Source of the DNA: Moringa oleifera
Taxonomy: Eukaryota; Streptophyta; Magnoliopsida; Brassicales; Moringaceae
Reading direction: 5' to 3'
Assembly (NCBI GenBank): GCA_021397835.1
Contig: JAJFZO010000344.1
Coordinates: 8,370,001 to 8,434,000, forward strand
DNA length: 64,000 bases
How positions within the stretch are numbered: the stretch's first letter is position 1; each line of letters opens with the position of its first letter. Made by a program: the position numbers and the translations under genes. Below the pieces are notes generated by a model that was given only the letters and a program-made list of their open reading frames with translations, searched no databases and was not told where the DNA came from. This document shows positions 12,455-26,000 of the stretch, piece by piece.

Positions 12455-12630
12455 GTTTGACATGGATCCACAGTTGAACCAATGGGATTGAGGATTAAGA
12501 AAAACTCAAGTTTGACTGGATCTACAACTGAGCCAATGTGATTGAGGATTAAGAAAAATTTAAGTTTGACGTGGATCCACAACTGAGTCATTGAGATTGA
12601 GGGTTAAGAAAAACTCAAGTTTGGCATGAT
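12455..12630. repeat. Minisatellite, ~55-bp unit, just over three copies
   Basis: Units start near 12455, 12511, 12565 and 12620 (spacings 56, 54, 55). Each has TTTGAC..GGATC.ACA.., then a conserved GAGGATTAAGAAAAA core. The copies differ by scattered substitutions, so the array is not very recent. Confidence 0.85.
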
Positions 12631-14152
12631 ATTTTAGAAAGCGATATCATGGAAATAGGGAATTCCATCTGAAATATTGCGCATTCAAGGAAAAGAAAGG
12701 TTTTTGAAATACATATTGAACCTGCAAAATGACTTGTAAAAACTCTAGATGGTGGCGAAGGGAGCAAGCACACAAGTTTCAAGGGCTTGGAAAAGCATGC
12801 AGACTATGGAAGCACAGTGACAAAGCCACAGTTGGGGGCCATATGACTCATTTTTGTGATAAGCATTTACTTTCTTTGCGTTTTATAAATCTGAGGAAAA
12901 AAAAAAGAAAGGTAATCACTGATCAGTAAATTTGCAACTGTATTTCTCGATTCCCACTTTTCCTTGCCCACAGTCATGAAATCTTTTTCTCTGACCAGAA
13001 GGGGAAAGGCGGGAAGTTTTTTCAACCTGTTTTTAGCGATGCTATCAGTGAGACATAAAATCTTGGAATTTGAGATAGCACGTCGTTGGCTTGGGTTAGT
13101 ATGAAACTGAGTTACTTTTTGGCAGGATCTCAAAGCACAGGAGTCAGAAGATAGTGAAGACTGATTCAACTAGGTTCTCAGATCGCTCTCTTATAGTGGA
13201 TTCCACGCGCCATTAATTTAGGTGGGTTACTTGATTATTATTTCTTTAATTTCCTCATGAAACTGATTCTTATCCAATCTTTCTTGACCAAATTGTTGAG
13301 TAAGGAAGCATCTATCACACGCGCACCAACCAGTACCCTGCATTTGTTCCTTTTACTCAGTCATGTATAACAATGATCTGCCCTGTTGAGTCTGTCCTCG
13401 GCCTTACAAAATCAAACAGGCAATAGTTGAGATTTTGTCCTGTTCGCATCCTGGGCCCCGCGTTCCGTGAACCCCATGATAAACCATCACATGGCCACGG
13501 GTACTAAGGGTTTGGTAATGGTTAGCCATGGCAAGTATGTTAATTTTCTGTCTGCCCATTTAGGTGAGCTGTAGCTAGCAATCCATGTTGCTACTTCTTA
13601 TCTTTGAGTGTAGTAACTAACATTACTTCTGCAACCTAAAAATTCACCACCCATGACGATACTCTGCCGTATTGTTCAGTGTAGGTGACCATAAAGCTAG
13701 CTCATGGGTACCATGTCACCACCCAAATTTGCGTTAGGGTAAAAATAAGAAGTCATTATGCCTTCCCTCTGCAAAATTCACTTGGATTTCGCAGCTTTGA
13801 TCAATAAGAGAACATTCTGATTAACATAGCTTTTCCTTTGTTGTCTTTTAGCCGGATGGGTAAACAGACAACCGGGGCTCTCTTTCATGCAACTTCCCTT
13901 TCCTGTTGTTACGACAAAAGAAATTCACTATTCCCATGATTCCCGCGCTAAACTATCCGCTTTTCAGGAAAGCAAATTTTTACTTATCACAGAACCCGGC
14001 ACAGTTTGCTAGCTTCAGGATTGTCATGAACATTACAGAGCTAACAGAACTGACTCTTCTCCTCATCAAACTCACTGCACCGTTGGTCCAATATAGCAAA
14101 CGTAGACCAGAAAGCCTCGTGCTTCCCGAGAATTAGGCTCACAACTAACTGA

Positions 14153-14714
14153 CACGTGTCTTAGCTGCTATTCCCCCTTCCCCTCGAAATAAAACTCTTA
14201 TTGGAAAAAAAGGAAAAAAAAAAATTGGCTTCTCTTCTCTCTCTCATAAGTTGTGCTCCATTCGCCAGTCATTTTCACTCATACAACAGCTGTAGATCTA
14301 ACGGCTAAGAGCCCACCATTACCACGTGAACCTTTATCTGTAACCGTCTCTCGTCTTTCTCTCTCTTATCTCCTTTCGCTTTCATGGTAACCGTCCGATT
14401 TGGCCGAGATTTCATAGAAGTTGCATCGCGTGTCATGCTCACCAAATGCAAGCCCCTATTTTGGCTTCTATGGCGTACATGAAAGCAAGCGTATGTTAAG
14501 TGGTCGTTAGTATCCCCAACCATCAAGTGAAGCTAACCCCACTAGCTCTTCCGTCTTCCGGTTATACTCAGCTGTGCCTAATTGCCTTCCTCCTTCGTGA
14601 TTAGGTTGTCGGGTATACCCATTCTCACATGAATCATTAACCAATATGCTTAACGTGTGGGACCAATCCAGCTCCATCTAGCTCAGCAGCTTCTAAATGA
14701 AATGTCTCCACGTG
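14153..14714. promoter_or_regulatory. Three G-box cores (CACGTG)
   Basis: CACGTG occurs at 14153-14158 (inside the palindrome GACACGTGTC), 14323-14328 and 14709-14714 (inside CCACGTGG). Such cores bind bZIP and bHLH factors in plants. No gene start is recognised nearby, so their target is unknown. Confidence 0.4.
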
Positions 14715-15759
14715 GCACCATAAGCCCCCTGACAGATAATATTATTCTTATTTTATACTTGCATCACAGCTTTAATTTGCTTATGCTATCTTCGCCTTAG
14801 GGGGCCTTCTCTGATATCCCTCATTAATCTAATCAACAACTTAGGTCCATCAGGCCCCTCAGCCAAACAAAATCCATAATACTCGGTGACAACAGTAAAC
14901 CTTATAATATTTTTTTATGGAAAAATAAAGAAATTGATGGAGACTCAAAAATTCGACATTTGCTTCTAAAAATATAATTAAAATAATTTAATTTGAGAAC
15001 TAGATTAAGAGATGAAAAAAATCATTTTGCCTGACACCAGAAAGTCAAAAGGGGATTCAAAATCTGATTCTAAACTATAAATCTGGCATTTGTTTTTGCT
15101 TCAACGGGTATGATCATTATGTTGTTTTGATCGCATTAAGTTATACATATCATTTGTTTTAAAATTATTATTCCGTTTACAATAATTAATAAGTCAAAAG
15201 TGACATATATCATTTAGTGTTGTAGTTTTAAACTGCTTAAGATCCAAAAAAATTTCATGTATTATTATCATTTTTATATTTTTTATTAGAAAGAAAAATA
15301 TATATTTTTCTTTAAAACCCAAGGTAATTAGTGGCCTATAGAGTTTGTCACAGTAGAGTCTTAGTTGTAAAGAGGGAGTAATGAGACTTTGTGTCATTAA
15401 AAGAAAGAGAAAAGGGTTTGGAGAATTCAGTGTCCCTAATCACCTTTTTAAGGTGCTTGTTAAGTGTCTTTATAAATCTTTTGAGCTGTGAAAAACCCCT
15501 TGAGTTTCAGATTTATATTGTTATGATTGTGAAGCTAAAAAGTAAAAGTGTTGAATGTCTAACATCTATGATTCTGCAAGTTTGTCTTTACATGAATTGT
15601 ATATGTGCATGTAGATCTCATGTACACAAATTCAAAATTACACCTTCACAACAACCACACCTTTTTCTTAAAATATTTTCATAATAATATTTATTTAATC
15701 GTGATTAATCAGAAACTTCATAAATCACAGTTAAAAAATAACAAAACAGTCAAAAGTAA

Positions 15760-15783
15760 ATAATAATAATAATAATAATAAAA
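15760..15783. repeat. (AAT)n microsatellite
   Basis: About eight AAT/TAA repeats are visible. Confidence 0.9.
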
Positions 15784-18366
15784 GTAAAAGTCATTTTGAT
15801 CCTTTTTCCGCTTAAAGAATCCAAAAGAATGCATTGTCCCGCTAACATATAATATCATAGCGTCCAAGTTACTTGAGGCAGCTTTCCACGCATCAGCAAA
15901 TGGGAAGGCGACGCGTGACGCCTGAGCACAGTATCCCCCGAGTAAATGCTTTTCTAATCCTTTACGTAGCGCCCAGCATTCAAATTCTGACAACGACATG
16001 GTTTCTCCCCTCGGCTCGGCTTCACTGGCGGCTTTAATTCAATGTCTTCGGTGTGAAAGGGATCATAATTTTTTTTAATTATTTTTTCATTTGTGTTAAA
16101 TGTTTACAAATTAATAATAAATAGTAATTTAATAAAATGACAGAAAATATTTTAAAAAATTAATTTAATACAATTTTAATATATTTTTTATTTCTATTCA
16201 AAATTTTAACATATATTAGATCAATGAATAATTTTAATTCCCATTAGAGTGGATTATAATCTCAGGGCATGAAAGCTTGGTAAGGTCAAAATTACAATAC
16301 ACATTGTTTCATAAATTAAACCATTTTTTAATGGAAAATAGATTTTATTTGTTTACCAAATCCAATGAACAAATTGAAGGAATGAAAAGCCATAACCATG
16401 AGAAACATACCAAAAAGCCTCTCATATGCTTATTTCCTTTAATTTGGCTGTGGTAGTAGTGACCAATGGTTTAGAGGCGCAAGCAAAAGAATAAATTTTG
16501 TGCATAAATCAAAACAGAGTCCATTGAAGGCGTTAAAAGAAATAAATAGGATCATAGAAAGTTGGCCAAAAAAATGATTGGCCATGTGGGTTGGTTTCTG
16601 CATGTGAATAAAAACTTGCAGCGGGTTTTCGTTGCATTAATTTAATATTTATACAAAGGAAACGATAGAAATAAGAATATTTTGATTTGAATTGATACAA
16701 AATTTTTTGATATGAAGTTTAAATAATATTTTTATATTTTATAAATACAACATAAAAATATGATATAATTATTAATTCATTAAGTCTATCATCATCTTTT
16801 AAAAAAAAAAAATCTTAATACGGAGAATAGATGGACATAGAGAAGAGGAAGGGATCTTGTTATGTTTTGTTGTATTAAATAGGACAGTTGTGAGTAATGT
16901 TCGCAAATACAGAACATATCGTACACGACACTCTGCCGTTGGAATTCTGAGAGATGCACCGAAGTTTATATGGGCACGATTCACTATATTCCCTATTTTC
17001 ATCTCTTTTTTTTTTTGTTTTTATTTTTATTTTATTATCATTATTTTTGTGTGGATAAGAATCCGTAACTGCCAATTACCAAACTTACCCAATTTATTGA
17101 TGAATCGCTTTTCGCTTTTCCGAGGGAAGTTCAACTCCTTGTGACATTTTTGACCAACATGTGTTACACTACCCGACAACCCTTTGTCACTTCACATTTT
17201 ATCAGACTCCACTTATATGTGTTGATTTTAATTTAAAAATTAATTAATTTTATAATTTATTACATCAAATAAAATATTCAAAATTATAATAATTATTTTA
17301 TATCTAATTATTAGTTGTCAATATTTATTCTAAATATTAGTATATAGTAACAAATCTTTGAATTTAACAATTCATACATTAATTAAAAAAATAATTATTT
17401 ACAGATTTTATGAATGTATTAGGCATTAAATTTTGTTAATTTTGTGTTCGTATTTATACAGCATATAAGCTTAATAGAATTTGACATTTCAATTTACTTT
17501 ATATTTATATTATTGAGGAGTTTCTTGGTCAAGTTCCTACTATTTGATTATATTATTATTATTAATGATGTCATATTTTTATATGATTAGCTATTAATTT
17601 TTAAAGAAACTATTTGACTTAAACAATTTTTTTAATAAAATCATTCAAAGTTTTTTAATTAATTTCTAGAAAATTTGTAAAAAAATCTCACATGTTATTT
17701 AATAAAGTAATATAAACAAATAAGATTTGGTGGATTAAATATTAATATTGTTAGATTTTCATATCCATGGCCTTAATGTTCCTATGCCTCCAAATTTATT
17801 ATTTCTTATTAAATGTGACAACATATCATAATTTTTTGATACACTGAATTGAATAGATATTAAGATGAAAGGACTTCAATTAACAACTATGAGTAGTTGA
17901 TTATCAATGGGCAACAACGTAAATACAGTAAAACTTTTTATATAATTTGTCGTCCATTTAAATCACATGATTGAACCAATACTCAATCGAGCTGGAAAAT
18001 GACCAATACAAATTTGCAAAGAAATCAACCTCATCCAAGATAAGCAAGGTTTTGGATTGGCTTTGTTAAAAAAAAAAAAAAAAGAAATCAGATGATTTGA
18101 GTTATAATTAATTTTTAATAAAATTAATGATTTACTTATTTTATTTATGTTTATTAATTATAATTATTAAAAACTATTTTATGATTTTTATTAAAAAATA
18201 AAAAATCAGGTGGACCGAATTTTTTCATTTGTCTTAACCTCCAAACAATAGCAGCATCATTGGTAATTTCGGGTCAATAGAGCCAAATGTCCAGGACAGT
18301 TTCGTCATTTCAACTAATCAAAACCCGAGTCAGAACACGAGGCCCGATCGGCTCGAGCCAGAGAAT

Positions 18367-18392
18367 ACGGCGTTATTTCGCCGTAACGCCGT
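18367..18392. promoter_or_regulatory. CG-rich inverted repeat upstream of Mei2-like gene
   Basis: Nine-base arms (ACGGCGTTA and TAACGCCGT) are separated by eight bases and can form a hairpin. A further GACGCCGTTA follows directly. It stands out in AT-rich surroundings about 1.7 kb before the ATG. Function is unknown. Confidence 0.5.
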
Positions 18393-18399
18393 GACGCCG

Positions 18400-20069
18400 T
18401 TATTTTGTTGGAATTATTTTTGCGTGTCAAAATTACGGATCCAGTGTGAGAAGGGAACGGGTCTGATTTAGTTCCTGTTTTATCCACATGAAAAGATCCC
18501 CCCGCCTATTTCTTTTCGTCTTTGTCTTCTTTTCAAAGCCAACTAACAATTTTAACACAAAACCAACGACGCCATTCTCTCTCTACAAAAATCCTGCATT
18601 GTCATTTTCTCTCTACAGCCGTAGACGGAGTGACCGGCGAGCGAAATCTCGCCGGAATTTCACTCTTTTTCTCGCCGGAATTCCATTGTTTCCGATTGCA
18701 AGTCGAAATGGTACCGGATCGAGGGAGAGAGTAAAAGAGAATTTATTTTTTTAAATTTCTCTTCTGTCTTTTTGATTTTTATAAATAATTATTCTAGTTG
18801 TTATGATTAGATAGAAGAAAACAAAAAGGAGAAAAATATTCTCTTTCTTTCTCTCTCTCTCTCTGCGTTGTGTGGTGACCAAATACCTTGCAATGCAGGG
18901 AAAAAGATGCTAAGATCCTTTGCTCTATCTTTCATTCTCTGAGCCTTAGAATTCCCATTCCATTCACTGGCTTTCTCTTCGATTGCTCCTGGTTAAATGC
19001 CTCTTCTTTCTCTGTCTTTGTTTCCTCCGGGTCTCACAGATTTGGTTTGAAGAATTTCAGGGAGAGAAAGAGAAATTGGAACAGGGCGTCGAGTTTGGAA
19101 AGGTGAGCTTCTATTTGTGCTAAGGTCAAACGCGGTTGTGATCCTACGGTTGATTAGGTTTCTTGTTTTAAAAGGTGCCCTTTTTAGTGCTTTTCGCGTG
19201 GTGATTTGGGATTGGTCTTGATTCGCGGGACGTGTATTTTTATGCTGCCGGGTGAACTTCCGCGATCGGATTGGGAATTGCAGCTCTCGATTCTGGAGGA
19301 TGCTTAATTATGCGTCCTTTTACGGATTGCAGTTCCCTTGAAGCTGGGATTTCCCTTTCCCTTGATGTTTTGCTTTTCAATTTTGTTTCTTTTTGATCCC
19401 AACTCCATAATTTTCTGTTTCGCTGCTTAAAAAAGAATAGGGTTTTGCATTTGATATTTAGTCAAGAGGTTGTTCTGATTTTATCAAGTGGAGAATTTAC
19501 CTCAGCTGACGATGGAGGTATACTGGTCAAAGCAAAGTGGAGATTTTTTGGTTTTTGGGATGGATTTGGGATTTTAAATTCTGTGTTCGTTCTTTTTTTT
19601 TTTTTTTTTTTGGGGCCTTTCCTCGCTAACCAAACAAGTCCTTTGTGTTTGGTTGCAGGTAGGTAAGATAGTGGCTTTCCGTTTCATTATACTATCCCAT
19701 TTTGGGGCCTTCCAAGTTGAAATTTTTTTCTTTTGTTTTTCTTCGAGGCCTTGTTTAGGTTGCTGATTTCTGTAAGAAAGCAGCTAGCATTTTGTTGGCT
19801 TCATTTTATTTTGTGATCTTTTGCTAAAGTAAAGGAGCAGAAATTGGACTGACATCTCTCACCTTTTAGTGTGTGCAATTATTAATTTTACTTTTTGATT
19901 TTTCAAATAGAAGTGAACTCACTATATAGTTTCATGTTTATACTCTCTGAATTGGGCCCTTAATGCATTTTCAGGAGAAGGGCCATGACACCAAGAGAAA
20001 GCCAGCACGCTGTCAGAAGTTTTGAATTTTTCTTTATTTTCTGATGTTTTTGGGGTTTTTCGCTGAACA
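18400..20069 (+). promoter_or_regulatory. Promoter and intron-bearing 5' leader of Mei2-like gene
   Basis: The region turns CT-rich at 18560-18870, with a CT microsatellite at about 18850. GAAAGGTGAGC near 19100 looks like a leader-exon donor, and CAG acceptor-like sites lie near 19660 and 19975. Short open frames here (for example 18488-18754) are typical leader shadows. I infer at least one leader intron; the transcription start was not determined. Confidence 0.5.
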
Positions 20070-23000
20070 ATGTCGTTTGAGATAATGGATCAAAGGAGTG
20101 TTTCTGCATCATCCCATATTTACGAAGAAGTTCGTTTTCCAGCTGAGGTATTCTAGTACTTTCCTAATTGTTCCAAATTTATATTTTATGTTTTTTTATT
20201 GAAGGCATGACATAATCAACTATTTTAGAAGGGACAGTGTCTTCTCAAATTCTTAATCCTGCACTATCTAAAAATGTTTCTTTTTTCCTCTTCATTTTTA
20301 ATCGGGTGTAAACTATATGTTCAGCAGAGACAAATTGGATTTTGGAAGCCGAATGCCATACCTGATCTCCAAGGTCAGCACCAGCTACTTTGTTTCTTCT
20401 CTGCCTTGCACTGTTTGCTTGTCAATCTTTTATTTAAATGCATTCTTCCCAAAAGCGCATTTTCCAGATGTTCCTTTTAGCTCTAGAAGTCATCACCAGT
20501 TAGCTATTGATTGATTGGACAGTCTCTGCAAATCAAAATTATTGATGGATGGTTGGATGTGATTAGTAATCATTATGATTGACTGCAAAACTTTATTAAA
20601 CACCTTGGCTATTCAGTTGTTTTGCTTTCTTGTTACAAGAAGGTACTTGTGTTGGTGAGGTCAATGCAGCATATGCAGTCAGGCATATTAAAGGAAAAAC
20701 TCGTTATTTAAATAAATGCCAAATATTTGGACTTCTTCAAAAGTTTGATATAGAAAAGAGCTGCTTTCTTCTTGGAAATGCTCTTAAATGAAAACTGGAG
20801 GTCTTTGAAGATGTAGTTTGCATGTAAATATTATTTTTTTCTCCTGATTCTTCAACTCTTGAAGTATCAAAAACACCAAATTCATGATTAATACTTAAAC
20901 TTGATGCTCTTTTGGAGGTTCTTGTACTTTATTAATGTAAGCGTACTGCGCTAAATATATGTTCAGGGATATCTGGTATAGAATTGGAAGTTTATTTGGA
21001 AACTGGTTGTAATTGGCAATAATTATGACTTACATCATCTGAAGTGAGTGTCGGTTTTAGCTGATAATTCATCTGAGGTCACTCATGGAGCAATTATGAA
21101 ACTATAGGTTTGTTTGATTTGCAACTGCTGAAACAGCTTGAATGGTCCTCATGCAAGGTTGGTCCGCCTATTAAGTTCAAATTTTTTGATAAAAACTTAC
21201 TTGGTGCTTTTTCATGCAAGGCTTGTGAACAGTTTTGTTTTGAATTGCATGTGCTGTATAACAGCTAGCTAGCGAACTTTGTACTGTTCTGTTGTTTAAA
21301 TGTTGTCTTCCATGGGAACAGATAAAATGGTACCAACAACAGGCAGCAAGTTAGTTACTTCATCACCGCTGGAAAAATTTTCAATGATTGCAGTTCGATC
21401 ACTGGATTGCTCGGAACTGCCTCAGTCAAATCTGACCGGAGACCAGAAAGAAAAGCCAGGAGTTGGTGGAGTAGAAGGAATGCCCAATTTGTCAAAGACT
21501 TCATGGAGTTCTGTGGATCACCAATTGAAGCCATGGTCAAGTTTGTCCATGCAACCTGCATCTTATAGTTTGAATGGAAAGACTGGTATAAATGGGATCC
21601 AGTGTGAAAGCAGTTTGTTCTCAAGCTCATTGTCCGAAATATTTACGAGAAAGTGTAAGCTTTCTGATTATGTACTGATATCTACATTGATCTGCTATTT
21701 TGTCATGTTATACATGAGATATTTGCACTTAAATGGATCCACCATCATTCTAATACTTTTAGTATTATGATTTGCATGGCTTTTACTTTTTCCTTTCATT
21801 CTTGGAATTTGTAGCACATTTGCATTTTCCGTATAATGCATGAGTTTCTTAGTGGATTTCGTTGTTTTCATTGATGTGCTTATTTCTGTGCAGTGAGATT
21901 ATTAGGGAATGATGTTCTATCTCATCAGCCTGCCAGTACAGTTGCTTTCCGCGCTGAGGAAGAGGAACCTTTTGAATCTCTAGAAGAAATTGAGGCGCAG
22001 ACTATTGGAAATCTTCTTCCTGATGAGGATGATCTGTTATCTGGAGTGATTGGTGATGTCGGATGTAACGCTCGTGCCAGCAGTGGAGATGACCTGGAAG
22101 ATTTTGATCTGTTTAGCAGTGGTGGTGGCATGGAATTAGAAGGAGATGACCGTTTAGCTGCAGGTCAGAGGAGCTTTGATTATGTTGGGGGATTCTCCAA
22201 TGGTCAAGGGGGTGCTAATGGTTCGGTTGTTGGTGAACATCCTCATGGCGAACACCCTTCTAGAACCCTTTTTGTACGAAATATCAATAGCAATATTGAA
22301 GATTCTGAATTGAAGGCTCTTTTTGAGGTGGGTACACCATATGTTGCTTTTAATGGCTTATTCAGACTATGTAGAGGATGTCTTTTTGGTTCCTACTTTT
22401 TGTTGATGTGTGCAAGCAAGTTACTGCAGCATATTTAGAGAGATTTTGACAATGCTGTTTCCTTCTTTCAGCAATATGGAGATATCCGGACTCTCTATAC
22501 AGCCTGCAAGCACCGTGGGTTTGTCATGATTTCTTATTATGATATAAGGGCAGCCAGAAATGCAATGACTGCACTTCAGAATAAGCCACTGAGGCGCAGG
22601 AAACTTGACATACATTATTCTATTCCTAAGGTGCAGCAACACTCTTCTAATATGACACTCTTTCTAGTTATTGTTTTCCTGAACTTTTCAAGTATAGATG
22701 TTTTTGATTAAGTAATAAAAAGTACCATCATTTGCTGCTATCTCGTTTTTATCATCGCTACCTCTGTCTCTGTCCTTGGTTCTTGTGCATTCATGTGATG
22801 CTATGTTGCTTATTACTTTTTTGCCTTGCCAACTTGTCAGGACAATCCATCAGAAAAAGACATCAACCAAGGCACACTAGTTGTTTTCAATCTCGATTCT
22901 TCTGTTTCAACTGAGGAGCTTCAACAAATTTTTGGTGTTTATGGGGAAATTAGAGAAGTAATTAGCCGATTTTCCTTCTTTTTTTTACTAGTCCAGCATT

Positions 23001-26000
23001 GAAAATGATAAGTCTTGGGATTTATGTTTTCAAATTTGATTGGCAGATCCGTGAAACTCCACACAGAAATCATCACAAATTCATTGAGTTTTATGATGTT
23101 AGAGCTGCAGAGGCTGCTCTTTGTGCATTGAATAGGAGTGACATTGCTGGAAAGCAGATTAAGCTTGAACCAAGCCGTCTGGGGGGTGCAAGACGGTATC
23201 ATTTCTGCTTATCTTTTCATTTTCTCCTCATTTTGGTAGGCTCGTTTTTGGCTAAGGAAAATGATTTGGACCCTTAGATTTTATTCCCCTTCTTTTGGTC
23301 TTTTATCCTAACAACAAAGAGCCATGAAAAGGATCTTTCTCTACATAAGTGTTCTTGATGCTGCCGCTCCTGACTTGATTGTTCTTTTAATTTTTCATAA
23401 GCAAAAAAGTTAGTGGCACTTTCCTATTGCATACTTGATGTGTTGTTAAGCACACTTGAACTTTCTTCTTTTTGTTCGTTATGTTTAAGTGCTTTTGACC
23501 TCTGTGATATGTAGACACATCTCACGATTCCTTTCTCTCTCTCTTTCTCTCAGTTTCATACAACAGTCCGAGCAAGAACCAGATGAACCAAATCTTTATG
23601 AAAGCCCTTTTGATGATTTGTCATCAGCACACATAGGTATGATTTTCTATTAATAATAGTCTATTGGTTCTATAGTTTGATATCTTAGAGAATATTCTTT
23701 TGTTGTCCTCACATGATCTCAATTACAGTGACAATTTCTCCTGGAGTAATTGGATCTAGCTCCATGGATGGTGGATCAATCCAGGTTTTACGTAATCCTG
23801 TCCGGTCTCCAGTGAATGCATTTGTTGAACAACATCAGAGTTCTAGCATTCCAATTGACTTGCCTTCTTCAGCAAGAGTGGCAACCATTAGCAAACCAAT
23901 TGGCCTTAATGAGCCCAATCATTCTGTAGATGAAATGAAGTTTGGTAGCCAATATATTCCAAATTTCCATCCGCATTCCTTCCCTGAGTATCATGATAGT
24001 TTTGCCAATGGTAGTCCCTATAATTCCTCGAGGACCTTTGCGGAAATGGTTAGCACTGGTTCCAGAATGAATGAAGGACTTGACAGTAGGTGCATTCGGG
24101 CGCCAGGTTCAAATGGGCATCAAATGGAATTTAATGGAGGGGGTGAGTTCTGTTGATTTTAATGCACCAGTCATGTTCAATCTAATCGGAAATCAGGATG
24201 CTAGAAAGTAATAAAATGTTTAATGAAATAGAGTTGATTGTAGCATGAAGATAATGATGGGTAGTTTACTATTAGAGCAGCCAGCATGCATGCATTGAAG
24301 GATGATTTTGACATGTTGAGCCATAAGGAATTAATGGACTGTGAGATACTTCACAGGTGTCACAAAGCGATTCTAGCATGGTGTATTTATAGATTGCACA
24401 CCCTTCATACTCAGATGAGATTAATTGAACTGAAAATTAAATCTTCAAGTTTACCTTTTCATTGTTAGACTTTTGAGAGACTGAATTGAACAACTCTTGT
24501 TATTTGGTTCCTATGCATTATTGGAGTTGCACCTCTACTAGAACATAATTGAATTTATTACCAAGAAGACACTTTTCCTCTCTTGTTTGCTCTCATTCCA
24601 TTGATGTCTAATGTGTTTTCCCTGCTAGCTAGATGGATCCTTAGCACGTGGTTACTGGATTGCTCAGAATAACTTAGTTTTGTCATATTCAGTGGTTAAG
24701 TCAAGACTTAATTCAAAGACCTTCAAACAACATAATGATGTGGCATATAGATTTAGCTTTCATATTTCTTTTCTTTCTCTTTCTGTTCTCCCACTACATG
24801 GAACATGTTTTTGCTCCCAAAATTGAAGGATCCACTACAGAGAGTAGAGCTGCAAGGATTAAAATTGCAAAATTGGGTGCTTGTTGCGTTTTGTAGAATT
24901 GAGAAAAGATTCTGGACTTTCTTCTCGACAAGTTAAATTTTCTTTCGTGCACACTTTTTGAAATTTCTTTTGTTCTTCTACTAACTCTTTTATTAATAAA
25001 ATCTCCACTTCAGTTTTTGGATCTTCTGGAAATGGAAGCTCTCTTCATGGAAATCACTACATGTGGAATAGTTCCAACTCACATCAGCAACACCCTTCAA
25101 GTGCCATGATTTGGCCTCAGTCTCCATCAGTTGTCAATGGTGTTCATGCTCACCGCCTTCCGCATGTGCCTGCATTTCCTAGAGCACCGACTGTTATGGT
25201 GAATGCAGCATCACCTGTACACCACCACATTGGATCAGCACCAGCAGTCAATTCCCCTTTCTGGGACCGGCGACATGCCTATTTAGCAGAATCTCCTGAA
25301 ACTTCTAGTTTTCACTTAGGTTCTCATGGGGGTGTGGGATTTCCTGGTAGTTCTCCATCACATCCTATAGACATTGCTGCTCACAGCATTTTTTCTCATC
25401 TTGGTGGGAATCGCATGGACATGACCACTTCAAATGCTGGATTGCGCTCTCCTCAACAAATGTGTCACCTGTTCCCTGGGAGGAACCCTATGATTTCCAT
25501 GCCAGGCTCTTTCGACTCTCCAAGTGAACGAGTGAGAAACCTCTCACACCGTAGAAATGAATCTAGTTCCAATCATGCTGACAAGAAGCAATATGAACTT
25601 GATATTGACCGCATATTGCGTGGGGAAGACAGCAGAACAACACTGATGATAAAGAACATTCCCAACAAGTAAGTTCTTAATTCTTCTTTTGTCTTCTATG
25701 TCTTAATTTATTTAAACCAGATTATGTGGTAAGCAAAAGTGACCTTCTAGCCTTTAGATGCTCTGCTGATGCATTAGCAAAACTTGTGTCTTTAATTTCA
25801 TGCAATGGCTAGTGATTATTTGATGATTACCCATCTATTGGTTAATTTAGTAACAACCAACCTTTCGAGGATAGTTAGATGCTGCTCTACTTGACAGTAT
25901 GTTCACTTCTTATATTCGTGATTTTATTTGATCAAGTTAGTAGGAAATGAAGGCAGATGTATTGGAAGTGGGCAACAATTATTACATTTCATAGTGTACT

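Larger units (their letters stand above)
12631..18360. other. Long stretch without a recognised gene
   Basis: I find no protein gene I can support over about 5.7 kb. The part 13200-14900 has mixed base composition with three CACGTG cores. The rest, especially 16000-18230, is strongly AT-rich. A minus-strand open frame at 15718-15999 (93 aa) is the longest suspicious one but matches no family I know and ends in low-complexity sequence from the AAT repeat. A non-coding RNA gene cannot be excluded. Confidence 0.5.
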
